NCBI GenBank assembly: GCA_039922955.1
Contig: JBDTDR010000191.1
Span: forward strand, 1-20,097
Direction of reading: 5' to 3'
DNA from: Tumulicola sp039922955
GTDB lineage: Bacteria > Vulcanimicrobiota > Vulcanimicrobiia > Vulcanimicrobiales > Vulcanimicrobiaceae
Length of the DNA: 20,097 nt
The position numbers were made by a program, and so were the translations under genes. The notes under the pieces were generated by a model. The model was not told the origin of the DNA. It searched no databases and saw nothing but the letters and a program-made list of their open reading frames with translations. Shown here one piece after another: positions 11,403 through 18,230 of the stretch. Every line of letters begins with the position of its first letter. The first letter of the stretch is position 1.

Positions 11403-13295
11403 TTGACGCGGTCGCTCAACCGGCTATCCCTTTTCTGTGCAGCGGCCCTCGTGCTGAGCGGCTGTCAAGGTGGTGGTGCCCAAAACCCCTCCTCGATGCT
11501 GTTGCCCGGAAATGGTGGGCTCGGACCAGCCGGTGGGACGCTGGGCAGCGGGCCGAGCGGCGCGACCGTCATTCGGGTGCATCTTCCATGGTCGCTCGGC
11601 AACCCGGGTCCGGCCGGCAGTTCGACTTCGGGCGGCAACGCGGCGCCGCCGCCACTCGTTCCGGGAGCCACGCCCACGCCGTTCGGCACGCCGGTGCCGT
11701 TTGCGCCGCCGGCGGCCGGTGGAAACCCGGCAAGTTCTTCGCAAGCCCAGGCGATCGCGTTGAACCTCAGCGGACCCACGCCGGTGGCTCAAACGATCGT
11801 TCTGAGCGCGGGCGCACCCGGGTGCGTGAACGTCACGGGCGGTGCGATTTGTCAGGCCGCGCTGCCGCTGCTTCCCGGCACCTATACGGCCGTCGCGGCG
11901 ACGTATGGATCGACGAACGCGTCGCCGGCGAACATGCTCGGCAGCGCCGCGACGATCGGGTTTACCGTCGCGTACGGTGCGGCCAACGTCGTCAACCTGA
12001 CCCCGGCGGGGATCCCGTCACGGCTGGACGTGGTTCCCGGATCGATGATGAGCGACGAGAACGCGCAAGGGGGCATCGACCTCTACGGCGCCGGCAAGCA
12101 TCAGTTGCTCGCCCAACTGATCGACGCAAATCAAAACATCATCGTGGGCTCGGCTTCGCCGACCGTCAGCGCGATCCAAGCCGGTGGCTCGCTCGCGTTG
12201 TCGGTCGTCGGTTCGGCCGCGCCTTCACCCAACGTTTTCTCGATCGCGCCGCCATCGGCGTACGCCGGCGGCACCGCAACGCTGCACGTGGCGGCGAGGT
12301 TTTCCGGACAGTCCGCCAATCCGTGCGTGCAAGCCGGCGCGGTGTGTTCGGGGAACGTCACCATCGACGTTCGGCAGTTGCTGGCGGTTGCGAACTCGAG
12401 TGCGAACACGGTGACGCTCTACGCCGGCGGTCAAAACGTGCCGCTGGTCACGATTCAAAACGGCGTGACCAATCCTCAGGCGCTGGTCTTCGATGCTGAC
12501 GGGGACCTTTTCGTCGCCAGTCAACCCGGGAGCGTCACGGAATATGCGGTGCCGTACAACGGCCTGCCCGTGACCATCGCCGCGGGCGTGAACCATCCGC
12601 AAGCGCTCGCACTCGATAGCCGCGGCAACCTTTTTGTGGCAAACGGAAACGGCAGCAATACGGTCACCGAGTATTCCCCACCGTACGGAGGCGCTCCGAT
12701 CGCCACGGTCTCCGCGGGCGTGGACGATCCGGTGAGTCTAGGACTTGACTCCGCGGGCGACCTTTTCGTGGCGAACCAGGCCGCCAACACGGTGACCGAA
12801 TACGCGCCGCCGTACAGCGGTGCGTCGACGACCCTCTCCAATGGTCTCAACGGACCGAACTCGTTGGCCATCGATAGCCGCGGGAATCTCTTCGTATCGA
12901 ATCTGAACAGCACGCCCAACTCGGTTGTTGAATACACGCCGCCGTTCGCGGGTTCGAGCGCCCCCGCCGTCGCGATTACCAGCGGCGTCAACGAGCAAGG
13001 CGCGATCGGATTGAGCCCGTCGGCGAGTCTTTTCGTTCCCAATCAGGGCGCCAATACGGTGACCGAGTATCCCGCGCCGTATTCGGGTTCGCCGACGACG
13101 ATCACCGGAGGGCAGAGTCAACCGGTGGCCCTAGCGGTTGATACGCTCGGCAATCTGTATGTCGCAAACTACGGCAACAACACCGTGACGCAGTATCCCC
13201 CGCCCTACGCCGGTGCGTCTTGGGTGACGTTGTCAAACGGCGTAAGCAGCCCGCAGGCGCTGGCGCTTTCCCCGCCCACGATCGGTCCGCAGTAG
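11403..13295 (+). CDS. Secreted lipoprotein with seven NHL-like propeller repeats
   Basis: I place the start at TTG 11403, with GGAGAAGGTG (11386-11395) upstream. This gives a clean lipoprotein signal: basic start, hydrophobic core, lipobox LSGC. ATG 11367 in the same frame would add 12 Arg-rich residues. A Gly/Pro/Ser linker and a beta-rich domain (about 100-320, with IVLSAGAPGCVNVTGGAICQ) follow. Then come seven repeats of 41-45 residues (about 327-625) with core GNLFVAN..NTVTEY.PPY.G...GV..P.ALA.D. The repeat marks (NTV or equivalent) begin at 12405, 12528, 12657, 12786, 12918, 13053 and 13179. The first and last pieces are complementary halves, as in propeller velcro closure, so a seven-bladed beta-propeller is likely. 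Function is unknown; surface binding or scaffolding is a guess. Confidence 0.88.
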   Translation: MTRSLNRLSLFCAAALVLSGCQGGGAQNPSSMLLPGNGGLGPAGGTLGSGPSGATVIRVHLPWSLGNPGPAGSSTSGGNAAPPPLVPGATPTPFGTPVPFAPPAAGGNPASSSQAQAIALNLSGPTPVAQTIVLSAGAPGCVNVTGGAICQAALPLLPGTYTAVAATYGSTNASPANMLGSAATIGFTVAYGAANVVNLTPAGIPSRLDVVPGSMMSDENAQGGIDLYGAGKHQLLAQLIDANQNIIVGSASPTVSAIQAGGSLALSVVGSAAPSPNVFSIAPPSAYAGGTATLHVAARFSGQSANPCVQAGAVCSGNVTIDVRQLLAVANSSANTVTLYAGGQNVPLVTIQNGVTNPQALVFDADGDLFVASQPGSVTEYAVPYNGLPVTIAAGVNHPQALALDSRGNLFVANGNGSNTVTEYSPPYGGAPIATVSAGVDDPVSLGLDSAGDLFVANQAANTVTEYAPPYSGASTTLSNGLNGPNSLAIDSRGNLFVSNLNSTPNSVVEYTPPFAGSSAPAVAITSGVNEQGAIGLSPSASLFVPNQGANTVTEYPAPYSGSPTTITGGQSQPVALAVDTLGNLYVANYGNNTVTQYPPPYAGASWVTLSNGVSSPQALALSPPTIGPQ

Positions 13296-13300
13296 CCTGC

Positions 13301-13315
13301 GCGCCCTTCGGGCGC
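13301..13315. terminator. Hairpin between convergent genes
   Basis: GCGCCC-TTC-GGGCGC is a perfect six-base-pair stem in the 36-base gap between the plus-strand propeller lipoprotein (ends 13295) and the minus-strand Clp gene (ends 13332). It could serve as a bidirectional stop for both. There is no T-tract on either side, so an intrinsic terminator is only a suggestion. Confidence 0.4.
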
Positions 13316-13331
13316 TCCACCCAGTGACGTT

Positions 13332-15284
13332 TTACGCGGCGCGGACGACCAGCATGCCTTCGTGGAGGTCGACGCCGGCGGTGCTGCCGGCCGGCAAGAC
13401 GCCGCGCAGAATTGCCGATGAAAGCGGCGTCGAGACGTGGCGCGAAACGGTCCGCTGCACGAATCGCGCGCCGGTTCCGGCGGCCATCGATTCGTCCGCG
13501 AGGAAGCGGCGGGCATCGGCCGACAATCGCAAGCGAACGTCGCGCGCGCCCAAGCGGGCGGCGAGGGCATCGACGTGGATCGCGACGATCGCCTCGATCT
13601 GGGGTAAACCCAGCGCATCGAATGGCACGATCTCGTCGATGCGATTGACGAGCTCGGGGCGCAGTGCGAACGCCAGCTCGTCGTCTTCGAGGTTCGTGGT
13701 GAGAATAATCAGCGCGTGGCGGAAGTCGATCGTGCGTCCTTTGGCATCCGTAACGCGTCCGTCGTCGAGGATCTGCAGGAGAATCGCGGCGACGTCGGGG
13801 TGCGCCTTTTCGAGCTCGTCGAACAGTACGACGCAATATGGGCGGCGGCGAACCGGTTCGGTGAGCTGACCGGCTTCGTCATGGCCGGCGTATCCCGGCG
13901 GTGCGCCGAGAAGCCGCGAAACCGAATGCTGCTCGGTGAACTCCGACAGGTCGATTCGCACCAGCGCGGCTTCGCTGCCGAAGAGCGCTTCGGCCAGGGT
14001 CTTGGCCAGCTCGGTCTTGCCGACGCCGCTCGGCCCTTTGAAGAGAAAGCTTCCCAACGGCTTGCGTGGATCGTGCAGGCCCGCGCGCGCGCGCCGGATC
14101 GCGTCGGAAACCGAAGCGATGGCACGCTCCTGGCCGACGACGCGCTTGCCCAGAACGCCCTCGAGGTCGAGCAGACGGTTCGCTTGCGATTCGCTCAGCG
14201 CCGCCTGGGGAATGCCGGTCCAGCGGGTCACGACGGCCGCCACGTGCTCGCGCGTTACCGCCGGCCGGTCGACTGCGCCTTTATTTTGCAGCGCGACGTA
14301 GGCCGCCGCTTCGTCCATCAAATCGATGGCTTTGTCGGGAAGAAAACGGTCGGCGATGTACCGCGCGGAGAGCGTTGCGGCCGCTTCGACCGCGTCGTCG
14401 CCGATGGTCACGCGATGATGCAACGCATAACCATCGCGCAAGCCCCGAAGGATCGAAACGGTTTGCTCGATGCTCGGCTCTTCGACCATGACCGGCTGGA
14501 AGCGCCGCTCGAGCGCCGCATCGGACTCGATGTATTTGCGATACTCGTCAAACGTCGTCGCGCCGATGCACTGCAGTTCGCCGCGCGCCAGTTCGGGCTT
14601 GATCATCGAACTCAAATCGAGCGCGCCTTCGGCGGCGCCGGCGCCGACTAGCGTGTGCAGTTCGTCGATGGAGAGGACCACGTCGCGCGCGCTGCGTTTT
14701 ACTTCGTCGAGTATGCGTTTGACGCGCCCTTCAAACTCGCCGCGGTACTTCGTTCCGGCGACGAGCGGCCCGAGAGAGAGGGCGAGCACGCGCTTTCCAC
14801 GCAGTGACGTCGGCACATTGCCGGCGACGATTCGTTGCGCGAGCCCTTCGACGATCGCCGTCTTGCCCACGCCGGGTTCGCCTACCAGGACGGGGTTGTT
14901 CTTGCTGCGGCGCGCGAGGATCGAAACCAGCCGTTCGATCTCATCGTCGCGGCCGATCACCGGATCGAGCTTGCCGGCGCGGGCGAGGTCGGTGAGGTCG
15001 CGGGAGTAGCTGCCCAGCGTTGGGGTTCCGCGAAAGCGCTTGGTGAGTTCGTCCAGCGGAGACGCACCGCCGCCGCCTCGCGCGTTCCCATCGCCCTGCA
15101 GGCGCTCGGCCAGCAGCACGCTGCCGGCGATCAGACCGGCGGCAGCCAGGGCCGCGCCGAGGTAGGGAAGGGCTCCGGTGACCGTGCGCTTCTGAGCGCA
15201 CGGCGAGCAGAGCGAGCGTCGCCCGTCAAAAATCGGGGCCGGGCGTGCCCCGCAGCTTTCGCATGCAGTGTCCATCGGCAACAT
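13332..15284 (-). CDS. Membrane-anchored Hsp100/Clp AAA+ ATPase with N-terminal zinc ribbon
   Basis: The 650-residue protein starts with a CxxC..CxxC zinc ribbon (Cys8, 11, 26, 29) and one hydrophobic segment (about 37-58), then a Gly-rich linker. Two Clp ATPase modules follow. D1 has GEPGVGKTAIVEG (135-147), pore loop KYRGEFE (179-185), Walker B SIDELHTLVGAG (205-216) and arginine-finger LERRF. D2 has GPSGVGKTELA (417-427), pore loop GAPPGYAGHDEAG (460-472), Walker B LFDELEKAHPD (487-497), RPELVNRIDEIVPF and sensor-2 GAR (605-607). There is no Clp N-domain. Only about 18 residues separate LMDEAAA from VTREHVAAVVTRWTGIP, so the ClpB/ClpC coiled coil is missing. The D2 stretch between TTN and LRPEL is cut to nine residues, removing the segment that holds the ClpP-docking tripeptide in ClpA/ClpC. 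I infer a ClpP-independent, membrane-bound unfoldase. ATG 15275 (MDTACES) is an alternative start. Confidence 0.93.
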   Translation of the reverse strand: MLPMDTACESCGARPAPIFDGRRSLCSPCAQKRTVTGALPYLGAALAAAGLIAGSVLLAERLQGDGNARGGGGASPLDELTKRFRGTPTLGSYSRDLTDLARAGKLDPVIGRDDEIERLVSILARRSKNNPVLVGEPGVGKTAIVEGLAQRIVAGNVPTSLRGKRVLALSLGPLVAGTKYRGEFEGRVKRILDEVKRSARDVVLSIDELHTLVGAGAAEGALDLSSMIKPELARGELQCIGATTFDEYRKYIESDAALERRFQPVMVEEPSIEQTVSILRGLRDGYALHHRVTIGDDAVEAAATLSARYIADRFLPDKAIDLMDEAAAYVALQNKGAVDRPAVTREHVAAVVTRWTGIPQAALSESQANRLLDLEGVLGKRVVGQERAIASVSDAIRRARAGLHDPRKPLGSFLFKGPSGVGKTELAKTLAEALFGSEAALVRIDLSEFTEQHSVSRLLGAPPGYAGHDEAGQLTEPVRRRPYCVVLFDELEKAHPDVAAILLQILDDGRVTDAKGRTIDFRHALIILTTNLEDDELAFALRPELVNRIDEIVPFDALGLPQIEAIVAIHVDALAARLGARDVRLRLSADARRFLADESMAAGTGARFVQRTVSRHVSTPLSSAILRGVLPAGSTAGVDLHEGMLVVRAA

Positions 15285-15303
15285 CTACCTTCGGCGGCTA
15301 GCC

Positions 15304-15335
15304 GGAGTTTCGGGGCGCTGAGTCAGACAAACTCC
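15304..15335. repeat. Inverted repeat upstream of the Clp-like gene
   Basis: GGAGTTT (15304-15310) and AAACTCC (15329-15335) are perfect complements 18 bases apart, with an internal CTGA-G-TCAG palindrome on the plus strand. It lies in the 50-base gap between the SIMPL gene stop and the Clp-like start, both on the minus strand. It may be a hairpin separating the two messages or an operator for the ATPase gene. Confidence 0.4.
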
Positions 15336-16051
15336 TAGGGCTGCGCGAGGAACGTGACGTTTACCGAGATCGAAACGTTGACGTTGGATTGATCGAATTG
15401 CGTCGGAGACGCGTTGGCGGCCGCCATTCGCATCATCGGTTGGGGTGATACCACGCCGCCGCCGCCCAGGTCGATGCTCTTGATCGAAACGATGCGCAGG
15501 TTCGCTGCCGCCGCCAGCGCGGCGGCGGTCGTCCGCGCGTCGTCGACGGCTTTCTTGATGGCCTGCGCGCGCGGCCCGGACGAATCGGCTAATCCGAAAT
15601 TTACGCCGTTGATCGACGTCGCACCCGAGCTCGTGCACGCATCGGCGACGCGCCCGGCCTTGCCGATGTCACGAACTTTGACGTCGAATCCGCGCGAAAC
15701 CGTATAGCCGTAACGCTCTCCGCTCGGATTGGGCGGCATCACCTGCGGTTTGGGATTGTAGTTAACGCTGTAGTACGACAGCGTAACGTCGCCGCGTGCG
15801 ATGCCGACTTTTTCGAGAGCGGCGACGATGCGATCGTACCGCGCGTTGTTGCTGGCGACGGCCTCGTTCGCGTTGGCTGCAGTAGTTTCGACGTTTGCGC
15901 TGACGGTCGCCATATCGGGCGGGAGCGCGACCGAGCCGGTTCCCGAGACCGAGATCGCGGCCGTGCCGGCGGGTTGATCGGCGGCAACGGCCGGAGCGGT
16001 CGCCACGGACAACGCGACCAGGAAAATCAGGAAAATACGGCTCATATCCAT
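15335..16051 (-). CDS. Secreted SIMPL-domain (DUF541) protein
   Basis: With the start at ATG 16051 the product is 238 residues and opens with a signal peptide (MDMSRIFLIFLVALSVATAP, likely cut after AVA near residue 23). The mature part is a SIMPL/DUF541 domain: ISVSGTGSVALPPDMATVSA, NVETTAANANEAVASNNARY, IARGDVTLSYYSVNYNPKPQ, the GYTVSRGFDVKVRD strand, and SSGPRAQAIKKAVDDARTTA with AAANLRIVSIKSID. DUF541 proteins such as BP26 form periplasmic or surface oligomers, often linked to oxidative stress; their biochemical job is poorly defined. The frame is open to 16093, but the extra 14 residues are Arg-rich and would spoil the signal peptide; ATG 16045 is also possible. It lies 50 bases upstream of the Clp-like gene on the same strand and diverges from the gene at 16149. 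Confidence 0.88.
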   Translation of the reverse strand: MDMSRIFLIFLVALSVATAPAVAADQPAGTAAISVSGTGSVALPPDMATVSANVETTAANANEAVASNNARYDRIVAALEKVGIARGDVTLSYYSVNYNPKPQVMPPNPSGERYGYTVSRGFDVKVRDIGKAGRVADACTSSGATSINGVNFGLADSSGPRAQAIKKAVDDARTTAAALAAAANLRIVSIKSIDLGGGGVVSPQPMMRMAAANASPTQFDQSNVNVSISVNVTFLAQP

Positions 16052-16106
16052 ATAACGTCGACGCCGAGCCGCTCGTGCCCTGGCGCCGTGCATTGGGAAC
16101 CGCTTG

Positions 16107-16127
16107 CTTGGCGAATTCTACGCCAAG
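16107..16127. repeat. Inverted repeat in the SIMPL / GlsB-like divergent gap
   Basis: CTTGGCG-AATTCTA-CGCCAAG is a perfect seven-base-pair inverted repeat with a seven-base AT-rich centre. It is immediately followed by the purine-rich AAGGGAG and then the ATG at 16149. It could be an operator for the divergent pair or a 5' hairpin of the plus-strand mRNA. Confidence 0.5.
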
Positions 16128-16148
16128 AAGGGAGACTAGAGAGAACTC

Positions 16149-16409
16149 ATGGGTATCTTAGCCTGGATTATCCTCGGCCTCGTCGCAGGCCTGATCGCCC
16201 GCTGGATCGTTCCCGGCGAGGGGCCGGGCGGCATCATTGGGGACATCATCGTCGGAATCCTCGGGGCAATCATCGGCGGCTGGGTCTACGGCCGTTTCAA
16301 TCACGCCGGGATAACCGGATTCAACCTGCCGAGTATTGTCTGTGCCGTCATCGGCGCCGTCGTGTTACTCTTTATTATACGGGCGATTCGCGGCCGAACC
16401 GCAGTCTAA
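16149..16409 (+). CDS. GlsB/YeaQ/YmgE family membrane protein
   Basis: The 86-residue protein has three glycine-rich membrane helices (about 2-20, 28-48 and 60-80). It carries family hallmarks: LAWIILGLVAGLIARWIVPG near the start and the GGIIGDIIVGILGAIIGGWV glycine-zipper helix (28-47). Members of this group (older name transglycosylase-associated protein) are small inner-membrane proteins often induced in general stress; no enzymatic activity has been firmly shown. ATG 16149 follows AGAGAG and a more distant AAGGGAG. A ferredoxin gene begins 44 bases downstream on the same strand. Family is clear, function is not. Confidence 0.9.
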   Translation: MGILAWIILGLVAGLIARWIVPGEGPGGIIGDIIVGILGAIIGGWVYGRFNHAGITGFNLPSIVCAVIGAVVLLFIIRAIRGRTAV

Positions 16410-16453
16410 CGATCGGCGCTGTCGTCACCGCTCACCGTAAGGGGTTTTCGTCC

Positions 16454-16702
16454 ATGGCCTACATCATCACCGAACCGTGCATCGGCACCAAGGACAAGTC
16501 GTGCGTCGACGTCTGTCCGGTCGACTGCATTCACGGCAAAGACGAGGACGAAATGCTTTTCATCGACCCCGAAGTCTGCATCGACTGCGGCGCCTGCGTT
16601 TCGGCTTGCCCCGTCGAAGCCATCTTCGCGGATTCCGACGTCCCCGAGCAGTACGAAAAATATACCGAGATCAACGCCGAATACTTTAAGAAAAGCTCCT
16701 AA
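16454..16702 (+). CDS. fdxA: Seven-iron-type bacterial ferredoxin (3Fe-4S/4Fe-4S)
   Basis: This 82-residue electron carrier begins MAYIITEPCIGTKDKSC, the classic FdxA start. Cluster-binding cysteines are Cys9, Cys17, Cys21 (C-x7-C-x3-CP) with Cys25, and Cys42, Cys45, Cys48, Cys52 (CxxCxxCxxxCP). The C-x7-C spacing marks the 7Fe form, with one 3Fe-4S and one 4Fe-4S cluster; Cys25 takes the place seen in many FdxA proteins as a non-ligand. ATG 16454 is preceded by AAGGGG (16439-16444). The open frame extends far upstream, but no ferredoxin sequence lies there and that extension overlaps the GlsB-like gene. Its stop overlaps the stop of the convergent methyltransferase gene. Confidence 0.95.
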   Translation: MAYIITEPCIGTKDKSCVDVCPVDCIHGKDEDEMLFIDPEVCIDCGACVSACPVEAIFADSDVPEQYEKYTEINAEYFKKSS

Positions 16703-17511
16703 GCAAACCTCACCGCGAACAGGCTCGCCGGGCGGGCGATCACCAAATCGGCTTCACCTAAGAGTTCCGGCGTGGCGTCCGCGCGCTGCACGGCGACGAC
16801 TTCGGCGACCCGGCGCAGGCAGGCGGGGCCGCTCCGAGCGGCCGGGTCGCGGTAAAAAACATCGCTCGTGCTCGGAAGCGCGGCTTCGCCGCGCAACGCG
16901 ATAAAGGCACACGGATGCGCTCCGACGCTTTGCAGCCGGCCGTCACGGAGGCGAACGAAGCCGACCGCGTACTCGCCGGCACCTTCCAGGCGCAACGGCA
17001 GCACCAGCCGCCCGCCTTCGGCGAGCGCCGGCCACCAGGCTGCGGCCACGTCGTCGCTGCGCGCGGTAACGACCAATCGGTCGAATTGCGTTGCCCCGAC
17101 GAGGTCTTGGCCGCCATCGGCCGCCAAGACGCGCACGTTTCGATAGCCCAGTCCCTGCAGCGCATCGCGTGCGCGCCCGGCCAGTTCGTCGTCGAGATCG
17201 ATCGTCGTAACGCTCCCGCCGGTCCCGACCAGTTCGGCGAGCAGGGCCGCATTGTAACCGCTCCCGGTTCCGATCTCGAGGACGCGGTGGCCGCGAGACG
17301 GCGCCAGCAACTCGAGCATCAGGGCGATCATCCCGGGCTGCGAAATCGAAGAGACGATCTCGCTGCCGCTCATCTTGATCGCGATCGCGCGGTCGGCGTA
17401 GGCGCTGTCCAGGGACATACCCGGGACGAAGCGGTGACGCGGCACGGCCCGCATCGCGGCCGCTACCGCTGGAAGATGCAGCACGCCGGCGCGCTCGAGG
17501 TTCGAAACCAT
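16699..17511 (-). CDS. pcm: Protein-L-isoaspartate O-methyltransferase
   Basis: PCMT methylates isoaspartyl residues of aged proteins with S-adenosylmethionine, starting their repair. From ATG 17511 the protein is 270 residues and starts MVSNLERAGVLHLPAVAAAM, aligning well with the Escherichia coli Pcm start. It then shows AVPRHRFVPG (22-31), the substrate-site EIVSSISQPGMIALML (51-66) with the conserved SQP, SAM motif I VLEIGTGSGYN (77-87) and acidic TIDLDDEL. EGGRLVLPL follows, then roughly 60 residues beyond the compact enzyme. The frame is open to TTG 17613, with GTG 17541 between; the longest form would overlap the divergent ATG at 17602, which is why I prefer a shorter start. The TAG overlaps the ferredoxin TAA tail to tail. 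Confidence 0.9.
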   Translation of the reverse strand: MVSNLERAGVLHLPAVAAAMRAVPRHRFVPGMSLDSAYADRAIAIKMSGSEIVSSISQPGMIALMLELLAPSRGHRVLEIGTGSGYNAALLAELVGTGGSVTTIDLDDELAGRARDALQGLGYRNVRVLAADGGQDLVGATQFDRLVVTARSDDVAAAWWPALAEGGRLVLPLRLEGAGEYAVGFVRLRDGRLQSVGAHPCAFIALRGEAALPSTSDVFYRDPAARSGPACLRRVAEVVAVQRADATPELLGEADLVIARPASLFAVRFA

Positions 17512-17601
17512 GATCTCCCGGAGAGTTGCGTCGCGCTCCACCTCCGGGATTTCGACCTCGACGCCGAGGTGCGCTCCTGGCCGGCCGGGAAAAAAGCGGT
17601 C

Positions 17602-17850
17602 ATGGAGCCGCAAATCTCACCCGCCGCGTTCGGTCACTTCTTCGCGTGGGCGCCCCTGATCGTCGGGCTGCTGATCTACCTCGTCTTCTACGTCGCGAAG
17701 CGTCACGAAGCGATTGAAAGCGGCGTACCTATCGGGCAGACGTTTGCGTGCGCGAACTGCGGGCGGCGTGGGCGGCGCGAGCACATGGTTCCGCGTCAGC
17801 ACGCGGGAGCGGTGAGCTGGTACTGCACGCATTGCGGCGGCGCGCCCTAA
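17602..17850 (+). CDS. Small one-pass membrane protein with C-terminal zinc ribbon
   Basis: The 82 residues hold a hydrophobic helix (about 12-32, HFFAWAPLIVGLLIYLVFYV), a charged linker, and a four-cysteine zinc ribbon: CANC (50-53) and CTHC (75-78), separated by a basic loop GRRGRREHMVPRQHAGA. ATG 17602 gives a sensible N-terminus; the frame is open well upstream, but that part lies opposite the methyltransferase gene and is Arg/Gln-rich shadow. I do not recognise a specific family. The same combination of membrane helix and zinc ribbon occurs, in reverse order, at the N-terminus of the Clp-like ATPase in this window. Confidence 0.75.
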   Translation: MEPQISPAAFGHFFAWAPLIVGLLIYLVFYVAKRHEAIESGVPIGQTFACANCGRRGRREHMVPRQHAGAVSWYCTHCGGAP

Positions 17851-17865
17851 GAAGGGCGCAATCCG

Positions 17866-18144
17866 TTATATCTGCACGACCTCTCGAACCTCCGGCACGT
17901 CCGCCACCACGACCGCCTCGATCGCCCCTTTCAGGGTCATCGTCGACGCCGGACACCCGCCGCAAGCCCCTAACATCTGCACGAACGCCACGCCGTCGGC
18001 AACTTTGATCAGCCAAACCTCGCCGCCATCCATCGCGATCCCCGGCCGCACCTTCTCCAGCGCAGCGTTGACGCGATCCTCAATCGAGGAACCGCCGGCC
18101 GCGCTGGTTTGGCTTACCGCCTCTAAGGGTTTAGTCTCGGGCAT
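17866..18144 (-). CDS. NifU C-terminal-type (Nfu) iron-sulfur cluster scaffold
   Basis: The 92-residue protein is a stand-alone Nfu domain: IEDRVNAALEKVRPGIAMDGG (21-41) then VAFVQMLGACGGCPASTMTL (52-71) with the cluster-binding pair Cys61/Cys64, and a final amphipathic helix. Two Nfu chains hold one 4Fe-4S cluster between their CxxC motifs and deliver it to client proteins; the ferredoxin in this window is a plausible but unproven client. ATG 18144 has GGAG seven bases upstream. The first 18 residues are a Ser/Ala tail without homology. The gene converges with the zinc-ribbon gene (15-base gap) and lies downstream of the aldolase on the same strand. Confidence 0.93.
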   Translation of the reverse strand: MPETKPLEAVSQTSAAGGSSIEDRVNAALEKVRPGIAMDGGEVWLIKVADGVAFVQMLGACGGCPASTMTLKGAIEAVVVADVPEVREVVQI

Positions 18145-18180
18145 GCATCATCTCCAACGAGTTTGACTGACCTCAAGCCC

Positions 18181-18213
18181 AAAACGGTTGCAAACGATCG
18201 CCATCGCGTTCGC
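18181..18213 (-). terminator. Candidate terminator after the aldolase gene
   Basis: On the minus strand GCGAACG (18213-18207) pairs with CGTTTGC (18196-18190) over seven positions with one wobble, followed by AACCGTTTT. It lies 18 bases after the aldolase stop and before the Nfu gene. The T-run is short and interrupted, so this is tentative. Confidence 0.35.
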
Positions 18214-18230
18214 CACGGCCGCGCGGCGCG

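Noticed and set aside
12405..13200. Regular ~129-base repeats suggesting a DNA repeat array or CRISPR
   Set aside because: The spacing reflects protein repeats (propeller blades) in an open coding frame; the units vary in sequence and length and there are no identical direct repeats.
13716..14651. A 311-codon plus-strand frame opposite the Clp-like gene
   Set aside because: The minus-strand frame carries unmistakable AAA+ motifs throughout; the plus frame is Arg/Ala-rich with no domain.
17866..18144. A truncated full-length NifU
   Set aside because: Stand-alone Nfu domains of about this size are a normal family, and the frame has its own ribosome binding site; no remnant of the NifU N-terminal scaffold lies nearby.
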